From JASEGV01 sp947085285 (lineage in GTDB: Bacteria > Bacteroidota > Ignavibacteria > UBA10030 > BY39): DNA of 7,367 bases. Positions 1-6,027 of this stretch are shown here, in pieces. Below the pieces are notes generated by a model. It was given only the letters and a program-made list of their open reading frames with translations. It was not told the origin of the DNA and searched no databases. Position numbers and translations under genes: made by a program. The stretch is from contig CAMTVZ010000246.1 of the NCBI GenBank assembly GCA_947085285.1, positions 1 through 7,367 of the forward strand, written 5' to 3'. Every line of letters starts with the position of its first letter. Within the stretch, counting starts at the first letter, position 1.

Positions 1-204
1 CGGCAGTTGGTTGCCGGTATCGCACAACATTACAAACCGAATGATTTAATTGGAAAAAAAATAATTGTTGTCGCGAATCTTCAGCCAACAAAGTTAATGG
101 GAACCGACTCGCAAGGGATGCTGCTTGCAGCGTCAGATACTGATGGGAAACTTGTTTTTATTACAACCGCCGGCGAAATTTCGGATGGCGCAATTGTAAA
201 ATAA
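1..204 (+). CDS. metG: Methionine--tRNA ligase, C-terminal tRNA-binding domain (5' partial)
   Basis: This is the last 67 codons of a gene that enters from the left edge, read in frame from base 1 and ending with TAA at 202-204. The translated piece is the second half of an EMAPII/Trbp111-type OB-fold: GKKIIVVANL, then PTKLMG, then SQGMLLAASD, and a short C-terminal strand ending GAIVK. In bacteria this fold as the final domain of a long protein is typical of methionyl-tRNA synthetase, where it dimerises the enzyme and increases tRNA affinity. The catalytic domain (HIGH and KMSKS motifs) lies outside the window. A free-standing Trbp111/CsaA-like protein cannot be excluded because the upstream part is missing, but the sequence matches the MetRS tail best. 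The next gene starts 22 nt downstream, so co-transcription is likely. Confidence 0.85.
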   Translation, partial: RQLVAGIAQHYKPNDLIGKKIIVVANLQPTKLMGTDSQGMLLAASDTDGKLVFITTAGEISDGAIVK

Positions 205-226
205 ACTTAAATAATTAAATATTCCG

Positions 227-706
227 ATGTTTGATATTTCGGCTACTCAGGTTATTCAGGCAATTTTAGCCCCGGCTATTATGATTTCAAGTTGCGGGCT
301 AATTCTTCTGGGACTTCAAAACCGGTATTCTTTTATTGTCAATCGTATCCGTTTACTGAACGATGAACGCCGCCGGTTACAGAAACAATTAGTTTCCGGT
401 AAAGAATTGGATTACTCGGAAAATATCAGATTCCACAGCGTCCGCAAACAGTTGCAGGAGCTTGCGATACGCGCCTTAATTTTACGTAATGCTATCCTTT
501 TCGAAATCTTTGGGGCTATATTTTTTGTTCTAACATCTCTCCTAATAGCTTTGTTCTTTTTCATCCCTCATAAATTTGTCCAAATCTTGCCAATATTTTC
601 TTTCTTAATCGGGCTTGTTTCGGTTTTGCTTGGATTAATTTTCTTTTTTAGAGATATTTTAAAAGCATACACAGTCATTAAACTTGAAACTCAGGTGGAG
701 GAGTAA
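227..706 (+). CDS. DUF2721 family integral membrane protein
   Basis: The 159-residue product has the layout of the DUF2721 family, whose function is unknown. An N-terminal hydrophobic segment (about residues 8-30, containing LAPAIMISSCGLILLGLQNR) is followed by a basic, charged helical stretch (about 33-82, rich in Arg, Lys, Glu and Gln). Two more membrane segments follow (about 90-113 and 119-141), then a short charged tail. The conserved N-terminal pattern AxxISxxxLxxLGLQNRY supports the start at 227, because the internal Met at residue 19 would cut into the first membrane segment. No Shine-Dalgarno sequence precedes this ATG, unlike most other genes here; the upstream 22 nt are AT-rich, so translation may be leaderless-like or coupled to metG. 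The stop codon directly abuts the ATG of the next gene, which argues for an operon. It sits in the inner membrane by prediction; no substrate or partner can be named. Confidence 0.8.
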   Translation: MFDISATQVIQAILAPAIMISSCGLILLGLQNRYSFIVNRIRLLNDERRRLQKQLVSGKELDYSENIRFHSVRKQLQELAIRALILRNAILFEIFGAIFFVLTSLLIALFFFIPHKFVQILPIFSFLIGLVSVLLGLIFFFRDILKAYTVIKLETQVEE

Positions 707-1891
707 ATGAAAAATTTAATAATATTTGTAATAACTACTATTCTAATTCATTCTAATACTTTATCTGGTAACAGAACCATCGAAGTTAAAAAAGGCGAAA
801 GTTTGCAGACCGCAATTGATATTTCGGTTGACGGTGATACAATATTAATTTATGAGGGGGAGTTCAATGCACTTCCACGCTCGTTTATCGAAGAAGAGTG
901 CGGTAATTGCAGCCAACAAAATACAACTGTAACAGCAACTGCCGGTTTTATTGTAGAGGGTAAAGCTGTTGTCATCAAGGGGGCAGGGCCGTTCAAAACA
1001 AAACTTATCACAAATGCCGGATATGGTTTTCTCTTTAAGAATAGCAACGGCTCGTTGATTTGCAATTTAACGATTAGCGGTGGTAAACGTGATAGAGATG
1101 CTAATGCTACGAACGGAGGAATTGTAGCAAAAAACAGTATCGTCCACATAAAAAATGTTCACGTCAAAGATAACGAGGAATACTCAGATGATACAGTCGT
1201 CGGTATTTCTGGAATTGTTGGTCGCGAAAATTCTGAATTGATTATCGAAAAATGTATCATCCGGAACAACAGTTGGGATGGGATTGCTCTTTATCGGGGT
1301 GCGATTGCAGTTATCCAGGAGAATACTATCGAACAAGGCAGGGGCGTTGGCATCGGAATTACATGGGATGCAAAAGCGACCATCCTGAAAAACAGCGTCT
1401 CATATTATTGGAAAGGAATTGGAACTTTCGGAAACTCAAGTGCTATAGTTAAAAACAACATCGTGTTTGAAAATTTGGGATGGGGGATTGTAATTACAGG
1501 TTCATCAAATATGGAAGTAGCAAACAATGTCGTTGACAAAAATGGGAATTGTGGTATTGCAGTTTGGGAAAGTACTGCAGTGGGTAAAATTTATAACAAT
1601 ATAATTACAAATAATGGCTGGCGCGACGAATGGGTTTGTCCGCAAGTTGGTTATTGGATGAACGGCAATCCGCTTAATGTGGAATTTTTGTTCAACAATG
1701 TGTGGAATAATATTATGGGCAATTATCGATCTACTAAAGATTTAACGGGAACTAATGGTAATCTATCGGTCGACCCGCTATTTATTCCAGAAAAAAATTA
1801 TATGCTTGATAATAATTCACCGTTGAAGAATGCGGGGAGTTTTTATCCAAACGGTAAAGGGAAAAGATATCCAATTGGGATACAAGACTAA
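707..1891 (+). CDS. Secreted right-handed parallel beta-helix (pectin-lyase fold) protein
   Basis: The 394-residue product starts with a signal peptide (Lys at 2, hydrophobic core about 4-15, likely cleavage near residue 21). It is followed by the typical opening strand of periplasmic and extracellular beta-helix proteins: SLQTAIDISVDGDTILIYEG, residues 32-51. From about residue 110 to 305 there are successive coils of roughly 20-25 residues with Asn-rich turns, such as IIRNNSWDGIAL, NTIEQGRGVGIGI, NNIVFENLGWGIVI and NNVVDKNGNCGIAV. This is the PbH1/NosD-like pattern. The end (SVDPLFIPEKNYMLDNNSPLKNAG) matches the usual closing motif of these proteins. GGAGGAG at 697-703 is a strong ribosome site and the ATG touches the upstream stop. 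An ECGNC motif at 64-68 lies in a loop before the helix. No T9SS tail is present, so it is probably periplasmic or exported another way. No catalytic residues could be assigned; carbohydrate binding or lyase activity is only a family-level possibility. Confidence 0.8.
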   Translation: MKNLIIFVITTILIHSNTLSGNRTIEVKKGESLQTAIDISVDGDTILIYEGEFNALPRSFIEEECGNCSQQNTTVTATAGFIVEGKAVVIKGAGPFKTKLITNAGYGFLFKNSNGSLICNLTISGGKRDRDANATNGGIVAKNSIVHIKNVHVKDNEEYSDDTVVGISGIVGRENSELIIEKCIIRNNSWDGIALYRGAIAVIQENTIEQGRGVGIGITWDAKATILKNSVSYYWKGIGTFGNSSAIVKNNIVFENLGWGIVITGSSNMEVANNVVDKNGNCGIAVWESTAVGKIYNNIITNNGWRDEWVCPQVGYWMNGNPLNVEFLFNNVWNNIMGNYRSTKDLTGTNGNLSVDPLFIPEKNYMLDNNSPLKNAGSFYPNGKGKRYPIGIQD

Positions 1892-2047
1892 TAAATTTAT
1901 CGAAATTAAGAAATTGTTTGCTGAAAATATTCAATATTGAAAAAAAATAGTCGATCGTATTTATTTTTGTTTTGATAAAAACTGGAAAATTTAATCAATT
2001 TTAAAGGTTTTGCTCTTAATGTAATACTTCAAAAAAATGGAATTATG

Positions 2048-2093
2048 GTGGCATAATACTTGACTTTATATAATGAGTTCGTTATATTGCCAC
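2048..2093. repeat. Inverted repeat GTGGCA / TGCCAC flanking the cytochrome promoter
   Basis: GTGGCA at 2048-2053 is the exact reverse complement of TGCCAC at 2088-2093. The two arms enclose the -35 and nearly all of the -10 box (the right arm shares its first T with the last base of the -10). Such an arrangement could bind a dimeric or looping regulator. Six-base arms are short and could arise by chance. Confidence 0.3.
2060..2088 (+). promoter_or_regulatory. Sigma70-like promoter for the octaheme cytochrome gene
   Basis: TTGACT (2060-2065) and TATATT (2083-2088) are separated by exactly 17 nt; each box matches five of six consensus positions. Transcription would start near 2095, giving a leader of about 110 nt before the ATG at 2205. 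It is the best promoter candidate in the gap upstream of the cytochrome. AT-rich sequence raises the chance of false matches, and a Bacteroidota-type TTTG-based promoter further downstream (around 2117-2142) is a weaker alternative. Confidence 0.55.
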
Positions 2094-2192
2094 TGTAATT
2101 TGTCAGTCGTAGCTTTTGATAAATTATAGACTTAGTATTATTTGAATAATAAAATAAAAATAAAATAATAACTATATGTCTAAAAAAATAAA

Positions 2193-2205
2193 TAGGAGGT
2201 TCCTA
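2193..2205 (+). promoter_or_regulatory. Ribosome-binding site embedded in a small inverted repeat
   Basis: AGGAGG at 2194-2199 sits 5 nt before the ATG at 2205 and fixes that start. TAGGA (2193-2197) and TCCTA (2201-2205) are complementary around a 3-nt loop, so the Shine-Dalgarno and the first base of the start codon could pair. Five base pairs with two G-C pairs is only marginally stable, so any effect on translation is speculative. Confidence 0.45.
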
Positions 2206-3788
2206 TGAAGATTTTTACAACTTTAACTGTTTTAGTTTTTTTATTTGCTTTTTCAGAAGCGAATAGTCAAGCAACTTGGCCCGATTATGCCGGTAAGCAA
2301 GCTTGTTTTGGCTGCCACACATTTGTTAAACCAATCAACTTAGATGAGTTTAACAAATCGGGCCATCCTTGGAAAATTCAAAAAATCAATCCAACCCAAA
2401 TTGGGAGCGACGGAGTTTATAGACCATTCCCAACTGGGACAAATGAATACGGCGTCCCCCTTCCCCCCGAGGCTTTAACCCTTGGTTATCGTTATGATGA
2501 TCTTTACCAAGATTCAAGTGTATCGTATTTAATCGGTGGTTTTGGCTGGAAGGCGCGTTGGATGAATAAAAATGGTTATATCTTTGAAGGAACAAAAGCA
2601 CAATTTAATTTGGGTACTACCATACCAGGAACTCCAAAAACTTTTAGTGCATATAATGCTGCCAACGTAGCAAATCGTCCTTTTTCGTTGAGAACAGATA
2701 CTACTGGGTTACTTTACACTTGTGGTGCTTGTCATACAACTGGTTGGAAAAAATACGATGCCGCTAATTCACCATATCGCTATGAAAATAAACCAGGCTT
2801 CGATGGAACTTTCTTTGAGTTTGGTGTTCAATGCGAAGGTTGCCACGGACCATCTAAAGCACATGTTGATAATGCTTTTGTCGTTAAACCTCCCAAAGAT
2901 GGATTTGATGGCTGCAAATCTTGTCACGCTCGAGGACTTGGTTTGAGGATTCCAATTAGATCTGATAGACTATTTTTAGATCATCGTGAACAATACGATC
3001 AAATGGTTTTCACAAAACATCGTCGTACTGCAAATATGACTTGCGTAACTTGCCACGACCCGCACAAGAGTACTATTTACGACAGAGGTGGATTAAAATC
3101 GACAGCAAAAACTTGTGCACCTTGCCATACAGGTAAAACAATTAATATTATAAAAGATGGAACCCCTATTCAACCACACACGTCATGTAACGATTGCCAC
3201 ATGCCTTATATTGGATTTACTGCAGTCAGACAAAATACAAATCGTGGCGACCAGGCATCGCATATGTGGAAAATCAATGTAAATCCAGTTACTCGATATC
3301 AACCATACGGTAATCAACCAGCTATGTTTGATACCACTGCAAATTTGAGAGTTAATATTCCCTCAGATAGTATAGTCGCACACACACTCGATTTTGCCTG
3401 CTTAGGTTGCCATACCACAAAAGATATTGCATGGGCTTCCGGTCATGCCACTGGTATGCATCAAAAAACTATTATTATTACAAGTGTTGGGAACGAGAAA
3501 AATATTCCAAGTGCTTGGTATCTCAAACAAAATTATCCAAACCCCTTCAATCCGAGTACTACGATTAAGTTTGGATTACCAACTGAATCGAATGTGAAGA
3601 TTACTATATTCGATATTGATGGCCGTTTGATAAATACAATTGCGGATGGAAAATATCCAGCCGGCGAGCATCAAGCAACATGGAACGGCACAGATGCCAG
3701 CGGTAATTTAGTTGCATCGGGTGTTTATATGTATCGTCTTGACACTGATGAATACTCCAAGACTAATAAAATGTTGTTGATGAAATAA
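2205..3788 (+). CDS. Octaheme c-type cytochrome with C-terminal T9SS sorting domain
   Basis: The 527-residue product begins with a signal peptide (hydrophobic core about 5-16, cleavage near residue 22). It contains eight CXXCH heme c sites, starting at Cys34, 173, 210, 237, 280, 304, 328 and 399. Additional His residues that could be distal ligands include H54, H220, H260, H271, H287, H325, H353, H393, H414 and H419. The stretch IGGFGWKARWMNKNGYIFEG (110-129) followed by CGACHTTG, and CEGCHGPSKAH, resemble cytochrome c554-type multiheme proteins. Residues about 436-527 form a type A T9SS sorting domain: WYLKQNYPNPFNPSTTIKF, IFDIDGRLI, then WNGTDASGNLVASGVYMYRL and a Lys-ending tail. Hemes would be attached in the periplasm and the protein then exported across the outer membrane, implying a role in electron transfer at the cell surface. 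The redox partner and substrate are unknown. It is monocistronic by appearance, with its own promoter, strong AGGAGG site and terminator. Confidence 0.93.
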   Translation: MKIFTTLTVLVFLFAFSEANSQATWPDYAGKQACFGCHTFVKPINLDEFNKSGHPWKIQKINPTQIGSDGVYRPFPTGTNEYGVPLPPEALTLGYRYDDLYQDSSVSYLIGGFGWKARWMNKNGYIFEGTKAQFNLGTTIPGTPKTFSAYNAANVANRPFSLRTDTTGLLYTCGACHTTGWKKYDAANSPYRYENKPGFDGTFFEFGVQCEGCHGPSKAHVDNAFVVKPPKDGFDGCKSCHARGLGLRIPIRSDRLFLDHREQYDQMVFTKHRRTANMTCVTCHDPHKSTIYDRGGLKSTAKTCAPCHTGKTINIIKDGTPIQPHTSCNDCHMPYIGFTAVRQNTNRGDQASHMWKINVNPVTRYQPYGNQPAMFDTTANLRVNIPSDSIVAHTLDFACLGCHTTKDIAWASGHATGMHQKTIIITSVGNEKNIPSAWYLKQNYPNPFNPSTTIKFGLPTESNVKITIFDIDGRLINTIADGKYPAGEHQATWNGTDASGNLVASGVYMYRLDTDEYSKTNKMLLMK

Positions 3789-3809
3789 AGTCAGCTGTTG
3801 TTTATTTGC

Positions 3810-3845
3810 AAGGGACAACTATAATTTTAGTTGTCCCTTTTTTTT
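3810..3845 (+). terminator. Rho-independent terminator after the cytochrome gene
   Basis: AAGGGACAACT (3810-3820) pairs perfectly with AGTTGTCCCTT (3829-3839) around an 8-nt A/T loop, and an eight-T run (3838-3845) follows. It starts 21 nt after the stop codon. On the opposite strand the same stem is not followed by a T run, so it would work poorly for the convergent DUF4139 gene. Confidence 0.93.
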
Positions 3846-3972
3846 GTCCTGTAATAAGTAATAAAGGAGAAACAAATTACAAAAAATCAGTTATCCTCTA
3901 TCTCTAATTATTGAAAACCTCTTCGCATCATTCTTAGAAACCAAGTTTTGAATTTGGAGATAAAAATTCAAC

Positions 3973-5469
3973 TCACCAAGAATATCTGATTGTATATGTA
4001 ACTACTTTTTCCGAATCCTTTGCAATTTTCACAGGGAACTTTATTGTAGATTGATCTACTTTAAACCACTCGGTACTGCTTTTTGTAATCTCCCAATCGC
4101 TCCAACGCCATGGGTGTTCATATATCAGAACTTCAACTGCTTCATTCTTATGATTTCTCACTTTTATTTGAATAGTTTCTTCAACGATTTTACCGCCGGC
4201 TAACGATTTAAAATCAATCTGTGCTCTCTCACCTACAAGATCGAAGGCGTTACCCATATATAAACGTAGCTCTTCGTCTTTCGGAGTATGGTCAATCATA
4301 TCCTCTCCTATAAATTGTTCTTTGCCGTCGTCGTCGCGCTTGTACACACGCACTTTACCTTTAGGCAGCGGAATACCGAGCCCCGATTTTTCGTCATTTC
4401 TGAAAGTTACAAAGACTCCTACCTTAGGATTCGACTGTTGACCAAAGCTACTCTGATTACGATATGAGTAATTTCTGTACCATATCCGCCACTGGTCTGC
4501 CAATCCATCATAGATAAATACTTTTTTTGAAGTAACATTTTTACCCGATACAAGCTCTACTTGTTTTGTCTCATTGTTGTTGATATCAGTTTTCCGTTGC
4601 AGTGTGTACAATTTGTACTCAAAAAGTTCGGTCTGTTTGAATTGTGGTTCAGCCGCTTTCATCATCATATCAGTTGCGTACCTTCCTGGTCTTAATTCTT
4701 CTTGAACTATATTAACATCGCCTGCAACAAGTTTAAGTCCGGCATCTTTAAATGAAGTTCCTGAATTATTTGTGAGAGTAACCCAACCAGTTATATCTAA
4801 CTTTGAATCGTCTTTATTGAGGAGTGCGACATAATTCGCATTCCACGAAAGTTGAGAGGCAAGATAGCTAATTTCAGTTTTATGAATCCCCGGTTTTGTA
4901 TTTTCAACGAGCCACTCAAGCTGTGGTTTTAGGATCAATCCCTCAGGCAAGCTCGGAAGAATAAGCCGACCTACTGGATTAATTTCTATCTTCCCACCGA
5001 TTTCAGCAACCATACCACCGGCAGTCGAAACAGTTCCATAAAAAGATGCTGGAGCTTGCCACCCAGCGGCTAACAGTTTGCCTTTTACAGAATACTCTTT
5101 CTTGGTTTCTTCATTCAAACGTATGAATTCAATTTCTTTACCTATGTACTTCTCCAGAAGTTTTGATTGATTTACAAGATCGTACTGATAATTTTGTTCA
5201 AGAACTCTAACTGCAAACGGGTCTGTCAAACTCGAGAAATGAAGCGAAGTGCCATCAATCGTAGATGGAATATCGGGAATGATAACTCGGCTGAAACCTT
5301 TTGCGATATTGATAGTTCTTTCCTCGCGGATGAGTGAAAGATTTTGGTTATAGATAGTTAAATCAACTGCTGTGCGTTCTCCTGAACTAGTTTGTTTACT
5401 TTGAGAATGAAGTGAACTGCAGAGACCCATCAGTATAATGATGCTTGCAAAAATATGTATTCGTTTCAT
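3973..5469 (-). CDS. Secreted DUF4139 domain-containing protein
   Basis: The 498-residue product starts with MKR and a hydrophobic segment (about residues 4-19), with likely signal-peptide cleavage near LHSQS (20-24). A first beta-rich region (about 33-195) begins VDLTIYNQNLSLIREERTI, a typical opening of this family. The DUF4139 domain follows (about 200-498), recognised by LSWNANYVALL (207-217), LKLVAGDVNIV (246-256), LPKGKVRVYKRDDDGKEQFIGED (368-390) and the IEVxxRNHK-like segment near 430-442. The protein should be periplasmic or envelope-attached; no enzyme activity is established for the family and I assign none. No T9SS tail is visible. The start at 5469 is supported by AAAGGA at 5482-5477, 7 nt upstream. 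It converges on the cytochrome gene, ending 127 nt from that gene's terminator. No clear terminator of its own was found. Confidence 0.87.
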   Translation of the reverse strand: MKRIHIFASIIILMGLCSSLHSQSKQTSSGERTAVDLTIYNQNLSLIREERTINIAKGFSRVIIPDIPSTIDGTSLHFSSLTDPFAVRVLEQNYQYDLVNQSKLLEKYIGKEIEFIRLNEETKKEYSVKGKLLAAGWQAPASFYGTVSTAGGMVAEIGGKIEINPVGRLILPSLPEGLILKPQLEWLVENTKPGIHKTEISYLASQLSWNANYVALLNKDDSKLDITGWVTLTNNSGTSFKDAGLKLVAGDVNIVQEELRPGRYATDMMMKAAEPQFKQTELFEYKLYTLQRKTDINNNETKQVELVSGKNVTSKKVFIYDGLADQWRIWYRNYSYRNQSSFGQQSNPKVGVFVTFRNDEKSGLGIPLPKGKVRVYKRDDDGKEQFIGEDMIDHTPKDEELRLYMGNAFDLVGERAQIDFKSLAGGKIVEETIQIKVRNHKNEAVEVLIYEHPWRWSDWEITKSSTEWFKVDQSTIKFPVKIAKDSEKVVTYTIRYSW

Positions 5470-5500
5470 AAAAAATTCCTTTTAATTTTTATCTCAAACT

Positions 5501-5529
5501 AATATAAGAAATATTCAAAGTGCTTGCAA
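5501..5529 (-). promoter_or_regulatory. Sigma70-like promoter for the DUF4139 gene
   Basis: Reading the minus strand, TTGCAA (5529-5524) and TATATT (5506-5501) are 17 nt apart. The predicted start of transcription near 5494 gives a leader of about 25 nt before the ATG at 5469. The -35 box lies inside the decayed end of the GIY-YIG relic. The -35 match is only four of six, in AT-rich DNA. Confidence 0.45.
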
Positions 5530-5706
5530 AGGGCGAGCTGCTTCGGCTTTTGTCCGAAATTCTTTTGAGTAAACTAACTTCCAAGGAATGCTTCATTTGG
5601 TAAAATTAGAACGGGTATGGTATTCAAGACGTTGGTTTAAATCATGTGTATGTCCAATGTAGTAGATTTTTTTTGATTCACTCCACAATATGTAAGTGTA
5701 GAACAT
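5515..5706 (-). pseudogene. Decayed GIY-YIG nuclease (UPF0213/YhbQ-like), in-frame stop
   Basis: The minus-strand frame from ATG 5706 reads MFYTYILWSESKKIYYIGHT, then DLNQRLEYHT, an in-frame TGA at 5595-5593 (codon 38), then SIPWKLVYSKEFRTKAEAAR and a stop at 5517-5515. Y-T-Y-I-L and Y-Y-I-G are the two halves of the GIY-YIG signature; R26 is the expected catalytic Arg; PWKLVY after the stop is the family's next conserved block in the same frame. One base change would restore codon 38 (for example CGA or GGA). After R58 the usual Glu/Lys-rich ending with the metal-binding Glu is replaced by PLQAL, so the 3' end is also degraded. The ATG lies 5 nt past the 3' end of tRNA-Val, leaving no room for a ribosome site outside the tRNA. 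The frame is open back through the tRNA to a TAA at 5796-5794. Intact relatives are about 80-100 residues. An active protein is unlikely unless TGA is read through. Confidence 0.8.
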
Positions 5707-5711
5707 ATCAG

Positions 5712-5786
5712 TGGACGCTGCGGGGATCGAACCTGCGACCTCCGCCTTGTAAGGGCGGCGCTCTGAACCAGCTGAGCTAAGCGTCC
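5712..5786 (-). tRNA. tRNA-Val (anticodon UAC)
   Basis: The minus strand folds as a 75-nt cloverleaf. The acceptor GGACGCT pairs with AGCGTCC and is followed by discriminator A. The D arm is GCTC/GAGC. The anticodon stem CCGCC/GGCGG encloses loop CTTACAA, giving anticodon TAC (reads GUA, Val). The T arm is GCAGG/CCCGC with loop TTCGATC. The T stem contains one A-C mismatch (51-63). CCA is not encoded. It is the second of two tRNAs, 36 nt after tRNA-Gly, and probably shares its transcript. Confidence 0.96.
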
Positions 5787-5822
5787 AATTATTTTACATT
5801 ATTGTATCTTTAATATCAGTCG

Positions 5823-5894
5823 AGCGGGCGACCGGGTTCGAACCGGCGACGTCCAGCTTGGGAAGCTGACATTCTACCACTGAATTACGCCCGC
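5823..5894 (-). tRNA. tRNA-Gly (anticodon CCC)
   Basis: The minus strand folds as a 72-nt cloverleaf. The acceptor GCGGGCG pairs with CGCCCGC, discriminator T. The D arm is ATTC/GAAT. The anticodon stem TCAGC/GCTGG (one T-G pair) encloses loop TTCCCAA, giving anticodon CCC (reads GGG). The T arm is GCCGG/CCGGT with loop TTCGAAC. It resembles the E. coli glyU product. CCA is not encoded. It is the upstream member of the Gly-Val pair. Confidence 0.96.
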
Positions 5895-5935
5895 ATCTCA
5901 TAAAACGAATTGAGGTAGATCAAAAATGCATTGCT

Positions 5936-5963
5936 AATATAAATAAAATTAGTTTAATTGCAA
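5936..5963 (-). promoter_or_regulatory. Candidate promoter for the tRNA-Gly/tRNA-Val transcript
   Basis: On the minus strand TTGCAA (5963-5958) and TATATT (5941-5936) are 16 nt apart, 41 nt before the tRNA-Gly 5' end. That leaves a precursor leader of roughly 35 nt for RNase P to remove. The rest of 5895-6027 shows nothing else. The -35 match is weak and the region is very AT-rich, so confidence is limited. Confidence 0.35.
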
Positions 5964-6027
5964 AATAAATTACACAATCATATAATCGGAAACCAAATTT
6001 GAAAAGTAATCAATTTCAACAACCACT

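Larger units (their letters stand above)
1892..2204. other. AT-rich intergenic region, 313 bp, no gene seen
   Basis: No convincing reading frame is present on either strand. The left part has short A/T-rich inverted repeats (for example AAAATT/AATTTT near 1986-2002), but none has a GC-containing stem followed by a T run, so I do not call a terminator for the upstream operon. The right part carries the likely cytochrome promoter (2060-2088), an inverted repeat around it, and an A-rich leader (2148-2190) ending in a strong ribosome site. Confidence 0.6.

Noticed and set aside
850..1149. A 99-codon minus-strand open frame inside the beta-helix gene.
   Set aside because: It is a shadow of a well-supported coding region, with no signature of its own. 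Similar overlapping frames at 1252-1452, 2386-2601, 2722-2946 and 6717-6994 were dismissed for the same reason.
1919..2004. AT-rich inverted repeats considered as a terminator for the beta-helix gene.
   Set aside because: The stems are A/T only and would be too weak; none has the GC-rich stem plus T run needed.
3865..3914. AGGAG followed 6 nt later by ATT and a 12-codon open frame ending in TGA.
   Set aside because: An ATT start is very rare, the peptide has no recognisable features, and it follows a strong terminator. I see no support for a gene.
5542..5558. Small hairpin TTCGG/CCGAA in the GIY-YIG relic, considered as a terminator for the tRNA transcript.
   Set aside because: The stem is only 5 bp and no T run follows on either strand.
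5712..5894. Tandem tRNAs considered as an integration site for a mobile element.
   Set aside because: I found no repeated copy of either tRNA 3' end in the window, and no integrase or phage gene.
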